A stretch of 64,000 nt of DNA, taken from the NCBI GenBank assembly GCA_024398075.1, contig JAKSJM010000004.1:1-64000 (forward strand). The letters are read 5' to 3'. The notes below the pieces were generated by a model, which worked only from the letters and a program-made list of their open reading frames with translations, was not told where the DNA came from and ran no database searches. The DNA is from Bacteroidales bacterium. Its GTDB lineage: Bacteria > Bacteroidota > Bacteroidia > Bacteroidales > UBA932. Positions 8,207 through 17,145 of the stretch are shown piece by piece (position 1 is the first letter of the stretch; every line of letters begins with the position of its first letter). A program made the position numbers and the translations under genes.

Positions 8207-9173
8207 CATAACAATACTAATGGCATTCTTGCTAATCGGCTGCACGAAGGCGCCACAGATAAGCATAGATATCCACGATGTAACTGAGATCACGGAATCC
8301 ACAGCAACTGTTTCAGCTACAGTTAGCATTCCTGGCGAAGTCATGTCATTCCGGTATGACTATGGAACAAGCCAGACCGAATTAAATAAATCTATTAACC
8401 TGTTGTTCGCCAAAGACGGATTATACAAGGCGACTATTTCAACTCTCGACCCAGGCGCCACATACTATTATCAACCCACATTTAGCACTAAAGATGGAGA
8501 ATATAGTGGGGAAATTCGCTCTTTTACAACAAAATCTTTTATCCCTACGGCTGTCGATCTCGGGCTATCAGTTAAGTGGGGCACAACAAATGTTGGCGCT
8601 TACAGACCTGAAGATGGAGGTTACTACTATGCCTGGGGTGAAATAGAGCCCAAAGACAGTTACAATTGGGGTACATACAAGTGGATGCAAGAAGGGAAAG
8701 GCGACCCATTATGCGTAACAAAGTATCAGTTTCCTGACACAAGATATATGAGCATCTGGTATGATTCAAACCAGAATTTCATTGGGGACGGAAAGAGAGT
8801 TCTAGAGGCCGAGGATGACGTGGCGACAGTAAAATGGGGAAAGCCTTGGAGAACACCTACCTGGGAAGAATGCGTTGAACTAATGGAAAAATGCACATGG
8901 ACATGGGAGCAAATCAACGGGCACAATGGCTATAACGTCACTGGTCCCAATGGCAATTCAATATTCCTTCCAGCCGCAGGGTGCAGGACTAAAAATGACA
9001 TAAACAGCCTCAACACCATTGGATGTTACTGGACAGCCTCGCTTTTCTGGCAATTCTCATATACTGGCGCAGAATTGTATTTTGACTCAGCATCCCTTGG
9101 ATGGAATAATGACTGGATGGGAAACGGCTACGCACGCTTGCGAGGACAGACAGTCAGACCTGTTTCAGACTAA
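8196..9173 (+). CDS. Lipoprotein with Fibrobacter-major-paralogous (FISUMP) domain
   Basis: 325 residues; lipoprotein signal ending at Cys16 (LIGC). Residues about 20-112 are a fibronectin-type beta domain (ESTATVSATVS, LDPGATYYYQPTF). Residues about 115-325 match the Fibrobacter succinogenes major paralogous pattern: AVDLGLSVKWGTTNVGA, YYYAWGE, WRTPTWEECVELM, GNSIFLPAAG, YWTAS and the closing GQTVRPV. These proteins are abundant on Bacteroidales surfaces; their role is poorly known. Last gene of the coupled operon starting at 6021; it converges on the macroglobulin-like gene with only 4 bp between stops. Confidence 0.85.
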   Translation: MKSNITILMAFLLIGCTKAPQISIDIHDVTEITESTATVSATVSIPGEVMSFRYDYGTSQTELNKSINLLFAKDGLYKATISTLDPGATYYYQPTFSTKDGEYSGEIRSFTTKSFIPTAVDLGLSVKWGTTNVGAYRPEDGGYYYAWGEIEPKDSYNWGTYKWMQEGKGDPLCVTKYQFPDTRYMSIWYDSNQNFIGDGKRVLEAEDDVATVKWGKPWRTPTWEECVELMEKCTWTWEQINGHNGYNVTGPNGNSIFLPAAGCRTKNDINSLNTIGCYWTASLFWQFSYTGAELYFDSASLGWNNDWMGNGYARLRGQTVRPVSD

Positions 9174-9177
9174 TCAT

Positions 9178-11688
9178 CTATTGATTGATAAACGTTCTAT
9201 AGGTAACAGGTATACCGTCTGACGTCATACCTTCGATGATAACGGTGTATGGGACTTCATGATCTGAAGACCAGAACTCAAAGTCTGCTCGACCATCGGC
9301 AACCTTCAAGCAAGGATTCCAATAAACAGTACCCCTCATAGGCTCATACGCTTTCTTGGCCGCTTCATTATCATATTTTGGCTCATATCTTTTGGCCGGC
9401 TTTTGCCAGCCCAAAGGTCTGGTAGAGGTGACATTGAACGGAGCACGGATCAGATCTTTCGCCTTAACCAGCACGACTGGGACTGGCTTTAACTCCGCGT
9501 TTGTCTGGAACTTCGCGGCATCCATTCCTGTAAGGATAGCTATAGCATCCACATCCTGAATCGTGGTACTCCAAACCATCCACATGTCTTCTCCCATCAC
9601 CTCCATACCATTGATGAAGATCTTTATCGTCCTGTATGTCTTTGCAAACTTCATTTTGGTCGATTCGAATCCCACTCGATAATAGATTCTCTCCGGGCCC
9701 CTATTAATCTGGTATTTGAAAGCCCCAGGAATCTTATTCAAAATGTAGTCACCCAGAGTAAACGAATCATAGGACTGAATCTCCTCATAAAGCTTAAGCT
9801 GACCAGGCTTGAATTCAAAGAGAGGGAATGGGTTCAGACCATTGATAATAGGCTTAGCCTCACCTATGATACGGCTAGGCTTAATCATATATTCTGGATC
9901 AGCGCCTAAGCCATACACATCAGGATAGGCTCTTTTCTTGAACTCTATCTCCTCATTCACGGAAGTGAACTCCACTGGTTTTATAATCTTTGGGGCAACG
10001 CTGACTGCAGGGAAAGTCTCCTCGTTTACGACTGGCATCCTGGACGCCTCGCCTTCACGGTTCGCTGTACTTATAAGGAACTGCGTATTCTCTGGAAAAT
10101 CAAGTCCTTCCATAATGAAGTAGCCTGTAGGTTTAAGGTCTGCGTATGTAGACAAGTTAATCCTAGGAGCGACAAAGGCGATGAGTGAATTCCTCGCATT
10201 GATATTGAACAATCTCGTGACTCTTCCACTAATCGACTGACTATACTCCCTTCCGAACTCTGGCGTATCCTGGTCAGTCATGACATCGTAGTACTTCCAT
10301 CCATACGTCAGCATCACCATATCCATTTCAGCTATCCTGTCAGACAGGCTACGTTCTCTATCAAAAAGCCTTCCAGGCTCCTCAACAAACGATTCCATCT
10401 CACTACCAAGCCACATCCAGGATACTATATCATACTGATTTCCGCTGACAGGGAACCACCTGCTGTCAGATACAGACACCGAGAACTCTCCAGACAAAGG
10501 CTGTCCATCTGGGCCTGTAAGCATGAATGTCTCATCTACTTTCTCCCTCTTTCCCAGTTTACCTGTTGCATCCTCTAAAGATGCGGAAATGCTCTCTTCT
10601 GGATATATGAAGAAATCTCTCTCAGCATATATCTGGCCCATTTCGTCTACCAAATAGGCATTGTTTATACCACAGGCAAGCTCTGATACAGGTATCTCAA
10701 ATGTCCTGGGACCTTCCAGCTTTAAATAGTACTCCACACCACTGCGGTCGCAGACCACCAGAATCTTGCCCGACACTACGCCAGAAGACGAAATGGTAAC
10801 CATAGACTCTGAGAGGGTGACCGAAATAGTGCAGACTCCGTCAGCGGGCTTAGGGAACTCGTATGACTTGGACACGCCATGAAGCTTCACCACCAGCGAC
10901 TTCGCATCCACAGGAACAGCCAGGGAGACTTTTCCCAGTCCGTGACTATCCGTTGAGAAAGTCCCCAGCACCCTTCCCGAAGACAGGATTTCGCCAGTCA
11001 CTGGGATACCTTTTCCGTCGTCCGCGATAGACCTGATACCGAATACTGAAGGCTGTCCTGCCGAGTAGCTTCCACTTTCTGGAAGGAACTGTATGTCTAT
11101 ATCATTGGCCTTTACCTTCTGCTTTCTGTAAGGATTCGTCACGCCCATCTCCTCGTAGACATAGTCGTCTCTCTGCTTTTCGCGGACCAGCTTGTCCAAA
11201 TAGTCTGACTTGACAGGGTTTATAATCTCCAGCTCCTTGGTGAACATCCACGTAGTGCCCTTGTTTCGCATCCACCAGGTATACGCCCTGAGAGTGGCGC
11301 GCCCTGTGCTGAGCTTATCCGGAATCACCACATAGCCATCGAATCCGCCTTCGGAGCGCTTGATCTTCACTCTTCGGCGCACTCGGTCCGACTCATTGAA
11401 CGTGCCAGACACAGCATCCATCTCACTTAACGCAGCAATAAGCTCCACATAGATATAGTTACTTTCAGCGTATTCCGAACTGGCAGAAGCATTTTTCAGA
11501 TAGCCCCTGAACCATAGCGTGTCGCCCACGCAATAAACCTCCCTATCCGTATGGAGGTAAAGCTTTTCTGGAGACAACTGTGAGGCGTAATCATTATATC
11601 TGCCGATAAATGCAGATTCAGACTCCTGCGCCCATGCACCCAGGGAGCACAGAATAAAGGCTACGAAAGAATAGACACAAGCTTTCAT
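9178..11688 (-). CDS. Large exported MG2 / macroglobulin-like protein
   Basis: 836 residues from ATG 11688; the longer frame to 11715 would overlap the -7 box, and the shorter start gives a clean signal peptide (ending LGAWAQ). The first mature segment EKLYLHTDREVYCVGDTLWFRGYL is the hallmark of Bacteroidota MG2-domain proteins related to alpha-2-macroglobulin (key residues YLHTDR and GDTLWFRG). Several beta-sandwich domains follow, including a carboxypeptidase-regulatory-like part near 400, and a C-terminal plug-like part (about 640-760). No thioester CGEQ motif is visible. Likely periplasmic or outer-membrane-associated; substrate and partner unknown. Divergent from the CocE-type hydrolase. 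Confidence 0.8.
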   Translation of the reverse strand: MKACVYSFVAFILCSLGAWAQESESAFIGRYNDYASQLSPEKLYLHTDREVYCVGDTLWFRGYLKNASASSEYAESNYIYVELIAALSEMDAVSGTFNESDRVRRRVKIKRSEGGFDGYVVIPDKLSTGRATLRAYTWWMRNKGTTWMFTKELEIINPVKSDYLDKLVREKQRDDYVYEEMGVTNPYRKQKVKANDIDIQFLPESGSYSAGQPSVFGIRSIADDGKGIPVTGEILSSGRVLGTFSTDSHGLGKVSLAVPVDAKSLVVKLHGVSKSYEFPKPADGVCTISVTLSESMVTISSSGVVSGKILVVCDRSGVEYYLKLEGPRTFEIPVSELACGINNAYLVDEMGQIYAERDFFIYPEESISASLEDATGKLGKREKVDETFMLTGPDGQPLSGEFSVSVSDSRWFPVSGNQYDIVSWMWLGSEMESFVEEPGRLFDRERSLSDRIAEMDMVMLTYGWKYYDVMTDQDTPEFGREYSQSISGRVTRLFNINARNSLIAFVAPRINLSTYADLKPTGYFIMEGLDFPENTQFLISTANREGEASRMPVVNEETFPAVSVAPKIIKPVEFTSVNEEIEFKKRAYPDVYGLGADPEYMIKPSRIIGEAKPIINGLNPFPLFEFKPGQLKLYEEIQSYDSFTLGDYILNKIPGAFKYQINRGPERIYYRVGFESTKMKFAKTYRTIKIFINGMEVMGEDMWMVWSTTIQDVDAIAILTGMDAAKFQTNAELKPVPVVLVKAKDLIRAPFNVTSTRPLGWQKPAKRYEPKYDNEAAKKAYEPMRGTVYWNPCLKVADGRADFEFWSSDHEVPYTVIIEGMTSDGIPVTYRTFINQ

Positions 11689-11712
11689 TCTAGCATACAA
11701 TTGATATATTCC

Positions 11713-11741
11713 CAAATATACTCATAATTTATGTATATTTG
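11713..11741. promoter_or_regulatory. Divergent -7 boxes forming an inverted repeat
   Basis: CAAATATA at 11713-11720 (TATATTTG on the minus strand, for the MG2 gene) and TATATTTG at 11734-11741 (plus strand, for the CocE-type gene) are perfect inverted copies 13 bp apart. Start codons lie 25 and 21 bp downstream of the boxes. Confidence 0.6.
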
Positions 11742-11761
11742 CAATAATAAAATGATTATCA

Positions 11762-13528
11762 ATGAAAAAGAATACTGTCATTATACTCTTTCTCGCGCTA
11801 TTCAGCGGAATCTGCAGCGCACAGGGTCCCAAGAGGCCGGACATTTCCGACTGGTTCAGCGTACCGGAAATCGGCGGCTACACATATAGGGAAGAGATGG
11901 TGGAAGGTGGGGACCTATGCAAGCTCCTCACCCGCATCTATCTGCCAGAGGGAGACGGCCCTTGGCCTGTGGTGGTGACACGCACACCGTATGTGTATAT
12001 GGGAAGGGGCGACACAAACATGATAGGCCGCGAGTATGCAAAAAGAGGCATTGGTTATATCCAGCAGGATTGCCGAGGAAAAGGCGGTTCTGATGGTTTC
12101 TTCTCGCCGAACATCTATGAGCGAGAGGACGGCATTGCCCTATACAAATGGCTGCAGAAGCAGGAGTGGTGCGGCGACATCGGCATCTTCGGAACGTCAT
12201 ACACAGCACTCACAGGCTGGATCGTGGCAGATAAGCTTCCTGAGAAAGTGAAGGGTCTGTACCTGAGCCACTATGGCGTGGACAGGCACATTTCATGCTA
12301 CCGCTCCGGTCTGTTCCGCGAGGACATCATGAGCGGCTGGGTGATTGACAATGCATCCGAGCCCATCATACGTCCGAAAAAGAAAGAAGGCGTCGGCGTG
12401 GGAGAGAACTACTACGACTTCTACCTCTACAGGCCACAGGTAAAGGCAGACGAAGCCATCCTGGGTCAGCGCCTCGAGTACTACCGTATGTGGATTTCAC
12501 ACACCGATTATGTGGACCCATACTGGAACACAGGCGTCTGGGGCGACCTGAAGAAGATTCCTGCCCTGGTCAATGTCCCAGTGACCATCGTGGCAGGCCA
12601 GTTCGACCACCACGAGGAAGGTACCATCCTGGGGTATGAGAGGCTCTCTCCAAATGTGAAGAAGCGCAGCCGCCTCATCCTCGGTTCGTGGAACCATAGC
12701 TTCCAGGTGACTCCTACACACGTGCCTACGGAGCATGCGAAGGACTTCGATGTGAACAAGGACCAGTTCGAGTGGTTCTACAGCCTACTCGTGAGGAAGC
12801 AGGAGCCAAAGCACGAGATCAAGGTCTACGACATCGAGGAGGACAAGTGGCTGGAGCTCGACCATTGGCCAATAAAGCCGACACGCGAGAAAAAAATGTA
12901 CCTCAGCACCCAGAAGCTTGGCGGAAAGGACAATGTACTTGCGCTCAGGGATAAGAAGGCCGACAAGGGGGTACTCTCGTATGATTACGACCCTAACGAT
13001 CCTATCGTAGTCACAGGAGGCGAAACCATCTTCACATCCATAGCGAAAAGAGGTTGCCAGAGACAGCCCGCACCTGGCTACCGTCCTGATGTCCTCTCAT
13101 TCATAAGCGCTCCGCTCACGCAGGACATGACCATTGCAGGAAACGTGACACTTAAGCTTCGCGTCAGCACCGATGTGGACGACACGGCATTTGCATTCAC
13201 GCTCTCCGAGGTGATGCCGAACGGTACCACTTACAATATGCGCACATCGATAGCCACCCTTGCCTTCAGAAACGACCCTCTCGGGCCTAGACAAACATAT
13301 AAGGCAGGGAAAGAAGTCGATGTCGACATAGTCTCCCTGCCTATAGTATGGACCGTGAAGAAAGGCAACTTCCTCAGAATCGACGTAAAATCATCGAATT
13401 TCCCTGAGTATGCCGTGCATCCGAATGTAGCCGGTGTCTGGTCTTTGCAGGCCGAGACTCGCGTGGCGCATCAGAATGTCTTCGTCGGTGGAAAGAAAGG
13501 TTCAGTACTTATTCTGCCTCTCCTTTAG
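11762..13528 (+). CDS. CocE/NonD-type alpha/beta hydrolase (X-Pro dipeptidyl-peptidase-like)
   Basis: 588 residues with a signal peptide ending near residue 20 (ICSAQ), so periplasmic or secreted. The catalytic domain carries the S15/CocE pattern: QQDCRGKGGSDG (101-112), the nucleophile elbow GTSYT with Ser146, an acid candidate in GQFDHHEEG and the histidine in GSWNHS. The C-terminal about 190 residues form the jelly-roll domain of this family (LRVSTDVDDTAFAFTLSEV, core part). Members hydrolyse esters, amides or acyl-peptide bonds; substrate not predictable. The usual GxSYGG elbow is here GTSYTAL. Its 3' end overlaps the convergent MBL gene by 20 bp. Confidence 0.85.
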   Translation: MKKNTVIILFLALFSGICSAQGPKRPDISDWFSVPEIGGYTYREEMVEGGDLCKLLTRIYLPEGDGPWPVVVTRTPYVYMGRGDTNMIGREYAKRGIGYIQQDCRGKGGSDGFFSPNIYEREDGIALYKWLQKQEWCGDIGIFGTSYTALTGWIVADKLPEKVKGLYLSHYGVDRHISCYRSGLFREDIMSGWVIDNASEPIIRPKKKEGVGVGENYYDFYLYRPQVKADEAILGQRLEYYRMWISHTDYVDPYWNTGVWGDLKKIPALVNVPVTIVAGQFDHHEEGTILGYERLSPNVKKRSRLILGSWNHSFQVTPTHVPTEHAKDFDVNKDQFEWFYSLLVRKQEPKHEIKVYDIEEDKWLELDHWPIKPTREKKMYLSTQKLGGKDNVLALRDKKADKGVLSYDYDPNDPIVVTGGETIFTSIAKRGCQRQPAPGYRPDVLSFISAPLTQDMTIAGNVTLKLRVSTDVDDTAFAFTLSEVMPNGTTYNMRTSIATLAFRNDPLGPRQTYKAGKEVDVDIVSLPIVWTVKKGNFLRIDVKSSNFPEYAVHPNVAGVWSLQAETRVAHQNVFVGGKKGSVLILPLL

Positions 13529-14462
13529 TTCTGGCTGCAACCTCCTCGCTGAGAGCCTTGTTCCAAACGACCATAGCCTGGCCATTCTTGAAGGTGGCGT
13601 CAAGGCCGCGGAATGCCATGTTGTATGGCTCCCACTCTGCTGTGCCAGCGAGAATCTGCTCGTTGAGCTCCTTTGCCTGGCGCACAGTCTGGACGCCGAG
13701 AGTGAAGCCTGAGTTCTGATAGGTGTGGCCGCCCCAGAACATGAAAGTCGCAGGGTCGATTCCTGACTCAGGATCCTCGATGTAGCTGAGAAGGTTCTCA
13801 ATACCCTTGACATAGTTATCGAAGCACTCCATATTGAAAAGCCAAACACCTGTACCTGAGCCGATAGCATCGCCAGAAAAAGCGATGTTATGACCCTTGA
13901 GGAAGAACACCATTGAACCTGGTGTATGGCCCTGGCATTCTACGCAGTCGATGGTCTCACCGCCGAGGTCAATGCTATGGCGATCCTCGAAGAGGGTCTT
14001 CTCCACAAATACAGTATCGTTCTGGAAGTCATCCTTCGCGAGAAGGAACTTCACGCCAGCCTCGTCCTTGAAAGCCTTGTACATACCAGTATGATCACCA
14101 TGGTTATGTGTGACGGTGATAAGCTTCTCTCTCTTGCCGGCACGGCTGTAGAAGATATTTCTGAGTGACTCGTCAGCTGTCTCGTCGTATGTGATGTTGT
14201 TTGACAGGTCTATAAGTATAGCGGCCTTCTTGCCCCTCACAATGTACATGTCTGAGCTGCTCTTGAAACGCATCTTTCCATCAGCATCTGTAGACATGCC
14301 ATGAGGATAGTCTGCTGTGCAGTCCTCGACATGCCATACATTTTCCTCGATGAGGGACACAGTGAATGGTCCCACTTCCTCTGTCTGCTCGAAAGCAGGC
14401 TCATTGGCACAAGAAACAAGTGCCATAAGCGCCGCAGCGCCCCAAATGAAATGCTTTTTCAT
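13509..14462 (-). CDS. MBL-fold metallo-hydrolase lipoprotein (second of a pair)
   Basis: 317 residues with a lipoprotein signal ending at Cys18 (LVSC). The metallo-beta-lactamase fold is complete: HNHGDH (119-124), the third histidine in GHTPGS, the bridging Asp in FSGDAIG and the last histidine in WGGHTYQ. Two metal ions are expected. Members include lactonases, thioesterases and beta-lactamase-like enzymes; which one this is cannot be said. It follows its paralogue by 9 bp and probably shares its transcript, itself downstream of SusC/SusD 1. Tail overlaps the CocE gene by 20 bp. Confidence 0.85.
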   Translation of the reverse strand: MKKHFIWGAAALMALVSCANEPAFEQTEEVGPFTVSLIEENVWHVEDCTADYPHGMSTDADGKMRFKSSSDMYIVRGKKAAILIDLSNNITYDETADESLRNIFYSRAGKREKLITVTHNHGDHTGMYKAFKDEAGVKFLLAKDDFQNDTVFVEKTLFEDRHSIDLGGETIDCVECQGHTPGSMVFFLKGHNIAFSGDAIGSGTGVWLFNMECFDNYVKGIENLLSYIEDPESGIDPATFMFWGGHTYQNSGFTLGVQTVRQAKELNEQILAGTAEWEPYNMAFRGLDATFKNGQAMVVWNKALSEEVAARTKGEAE

Positions 14463-14471
14463 AATCTACGA

Positions 14472-15407
14472 TTATTTGGCCCAAAGGAGCCAGGTCTTGA
14501 AATAATATACGTTTACGGTACCTTCCATGCCCATTGGCTTAGGAGTAACCACGGGCTCAACCTCGCCAGCGAGGACTGACCTTACATCAGCAAGCATGGT
14601 CTCGCTCTGCTCCACGGTAGCACCCGCCTCACGGAACTCGTGGCCGCCATATACATGACTGATACACTTGAACTGAGGGATAGCGGCAGCAAGATTCTGC
14701 TCATACTCCTCGATGGAAAGACAGGTATCAAGCCACATCCAGAGGTAGCCGTTCATGGCGTCACCGCTGAAGAGCATGTCGTCAGTCTCGTCAAGGAACA
14801 TTATGCTGCCAGGAGTGTGTCCACCAAGCTCGATGGTGCTGATGAGCTTGTCACCGAGATCCCAGGTCTGGCCTGGGTTGAAAAGGGTGAGGGTGCAAGG
14901 CTCGTAGGCCTTGACCTCTGCGGCATTGGCTTTTACAGCCAATGTGTCGTATGCGAAATCCTTGGCATTTGAAGCCACATAAGCCTCAAGGTCAGTGCCC
15001 TCCTTGAATGGGTCCATGGCATGGTAAACATCCATATCCTTCTCTGGCACCCACGCCTCAGCGAACTGGTAGTTTGCGCCCATGTGGTCAGGATGACCAT
15101 GAGTGTTGACTACGATGAGAGGAAGATCTGTAAGGCCTCTGACGAGTCCTGCGAGATCACCCACGCCGATGCCAGTGTCGATGAGCATGGCTGCCTTGGT
15201 GCCAGTAACGAGGTAGCAAGTGGCTGCGGCGTGCTCGCTGATCATGTACACCTTGCCCACACCATTCTCTGGAGTGATATCCTTGACAACGAACCATCCG
15301 TTCTCACACAGCAAACCATGGCGACCGCAGTCTGCAGTCTTAGGAGCCTTCTCAGCACACGAAAGTGCGAGAAAGCACAGCATGGCCATTGCAACAATTT
15401 TTCTCAT
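14472..15407 (-). CDS. MBL-fold metallo-hydrolase lipoprotein (first of a pair)
   Basis: 311 residues, lipoprotein signal ending at Cys17 (ALSC). Metal ligands are all present: HGHPDH (103-108), GHTPGS, FSGDAMNG and YGGHEF. It is a clear paralogue of the next gene (same order of motifs and a similar C-terminal helix set) but well diverged. It lies 75 bp after the SusD gene, across a strong stem-loop, and I find no -7 box in the 20 bp between stem-loop and ATG. So it is likely expressed by partial read-through from the SusC/SusD operon. Predicted periplasmic hydrolase of a lactone, ester or similar bond in the imported compound (inference). Confidence 0.85.
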   Translation of the reverse strand: MRKIVAMAMLCFLALSCAEKAPKTADCGRHGLLCENGWFVVKDITPENGVGKVYMISEHAAATCYLVTGTKAAMLIDTGIGVGDLAGLVRGLTDLPLIVVNTHGHPDHMGANYQFAEAWVPEKDMDVYHAMDPFKEGTDLEAYVASNAKDFAYDTLAVKANAAEVKAYEPCTLTLFNPGQTWDLGDKLISTIELGGHTPGSIMFLDETDDMLFSGDAMNGYLWMWLDTCLSIEEYEQNLAAAIPQFKCISHVYGGHEFREAGATVEQSETMLADVRSVLAGEVEPVVTPKPMGMEGTVNVYYFKTWLLWAK

Positions 15408-15426
15408 AAGTGAAACTTTTCTTTAA

Positions 15427-15459
15427 AATGCGTCAGGACTATCATGGTCCCGACGCATT
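15427..15459 (-). terminator. Stem-loop after SusD 1, leaky terminator candidate
   Basis: Arms 15427-15439 and 15447-15459 pair (AATGCGTC/GACGCATT plus GGAC/GTCC, one mismatch). On the minus strand it is followed by TTTT. It sits between SusD and the MBL genes of the same direction. Confidence 0.65.
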
Positions 15460-15482
15460 CACCAAATTTACAAAAAGTACTA

Positions 15483-17132
15483 TTAATAACCCTTATTCTG
15501 TTCAAGAGCCTTGTTAACATCGATCTCATTCTGTGGGAATGGGAGGAAGTCGTCACGACCTACGGTCCAGCTATGATCAGGGTAGTCATTGTCGGTGTAA
15601 GTGATCTTGGTGGTGTACTTCCATGAGTGGTAAGTAGCATCGTTAGGATCATTTGAAGGATCAGGAGTGATAGTGAAGGTAGGGAGCTTGGCAGACTTGG
15701 TCGCAAGCACCTTTGCTGCATCACCCCATCTCTTGAGGTCCTGGAAACGAACACCGTCCATAGCGAGCTCAAGGCGACGCTCCTTCTTGATGATGTCAAG
15801 GTTGAGGTCAGAGAGAGGAGCGAGGTTTGCGCGAGCGCGCACCTTGTTTACATAGCTGAGAGCCTCTGTCTTGTGGCTCTGAAGACCAGCCTCTGCAGCG
15901 AGGAGGAGAACGTCGTCATACTTGAATACAGGAGTATTGGCCTGATTTGCGTGCCACATACCTACGCTCTCGTCATCACGGCTGACGAGCCACTTGAGGC
16001 GGAGGTAGCCCTCACTGTTGTAGTAAGACTTCTCTGAAGGGATACCGATACCGATCTCAGGGAGCTTGGTGTAAGGAACGATCCAAGCGGTAACGCGCTT
16101 GCCGTTCTCACCCTCCTCAGCTACGAATGCATCGTAGAGATCCTTTGGCACCTGGCACTGGCTGTAACCAGTCTCTGCGAAGTTGTGGAAGTTACGGCAG
16201 TCAGTGCCTGGGAAGAAGGTGTATGAGAATGGCCAGTTCCAGAGGATACCATGCCATCCGTCCTGCTGGTAAGCATTGGTCATATCGAAGTGACGGCAGT
16301 GCTCATATACATACTCCTCACAACCATTTGCAGAAATGTGATAGAACTGTCTTACGTCATCGATGAGGTCGAAGTTGCCAGAATTGATGACATCGGTGAG
16401 CACCTTCCATGCCTCCTCGTTCTTACCCTGATACATGTAAGCCTTTCCGAGTAGGGTACGAGCTGCATCGATGGTGAAACGGATTGAACCGTCCTTGTCA
16501 CCCTTACCCTTACGCTGGGTAAGCTTGCCACTCTTGATGATGTCATTGAGCTCATCCTCGATGAACTTCCAAGTGGTAGCAGCAGGTGTGTTAGGTACCT
16601 GGAACTCATCATTGGTCTTAAGAACATGGTCTACGAGTGGAACGTCGCCCCAAAGGGTTACGAGCTCATAGTATGAGAGGGCACGAAGACCACGGCACTC
16701 AGCGATGTTACGAGCCTTGATCTCGCTGTCCTTAGCATCGAACTTCTCAAGTACGAGGTTTGCGAGATAGATGCTCTCGTAGAACTCCTTGTAAGTAGCG
16801 GTGAACCAACTGTTGGTAGATACAAGGTGCATCTCCCAGATCTGCTGAAGGTCAGTCTGGTCTGTACGTGACGAACCAGTACGGATATCATCAGAGAGGA
16901 GGTTCTTCATGAGGAAGCAGTTGATGTAAGCACCGATAGAAGGCTTACCTGTGAGGACCTTTCTTGAAGCCTCATATACTGCCGCAGTAGCCTGGTCGCA
17001 GTCGTCATCAGTCTCGTAGAAATTCATCTCACCGGTCACACCCATCTGAGGGATCTCGAGACGAGCAGGATCACATGCGCTTGAAATGAGAGCGGCTGCT
17101 GCAAATATTGAAAAAAGTTTGATTGATTTCAT
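15483..17132 (-). CDS. SusD-like nutrient-binding lipoprotein (locus 1)
   Basis: 549 residues from ATG 17132; the frame is open further but the chosen start gives a lipoprotein signal ending at Cys20 (SSAC). It has the RagB/SusD architecture: an N-terminal helical part with TPR-like repeats (AECRGLRALSYYELVTLWGDVPLV core) and the C-terminal conserved KKERRLELAMDGVRFQDLKRWG region. The protein caps the SusC channel at the outer-membrane surface and binds the substrate. It lies 13 bp after SusC. Ligand specificity cannot be read; the neighbouring enzymes are esterase-like and MBL-fold, not glycosidases. Confidence 0.93.
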   Translation of the reverse strand: MKSIKLFSIFAAAALISSACDPARLEIPQMGVTGEMNFYETDDDCDQATAAVYEASRKVLTGKPSIGAYINCFLMKNLLSDDIRTGSSRTDQTDLQQIWEMHLVSTNSWFTATYKEFYESIYLANLVLEKFDAKDSEIKARNIAECRGLRALSYYELVTLWGDVPLVDHVLKTNDEFQVPNTPAATTWKFIEDELNDIIKSGKLTQRKGKGDKDGSIRFTIDAARTLLGKAYMYQGKNEEAWKVLTDVINSGNFDLIDDVRQFYHISANGCEEYVYEHCRHFDMTNAYQQDGWHGILWNWPFSYTFFPGTDCRNFHNFAETGYSQCQVPKDLYDAFVAEEGENGKRVTAWIVPYTKLPEIGIGIPSEKSYYNSEGYLRLKWLVSRDDESVGMWHANQANTPVFKYDDVLLLAAEAGLQSHKTEALSYVNKVRARANLAPLSDLNLDIIKKERRLELAMDGVRFQDLKRWGDAAKVLATKSAKLPTFTITPDPSNDPNDATYHSWKYTTKITYTDNDYPDHSWTVGRDDFLPFPQNEIDVNKALEQNKGY

Positions 17133-17145
17133 TGTCCACGTAAGA

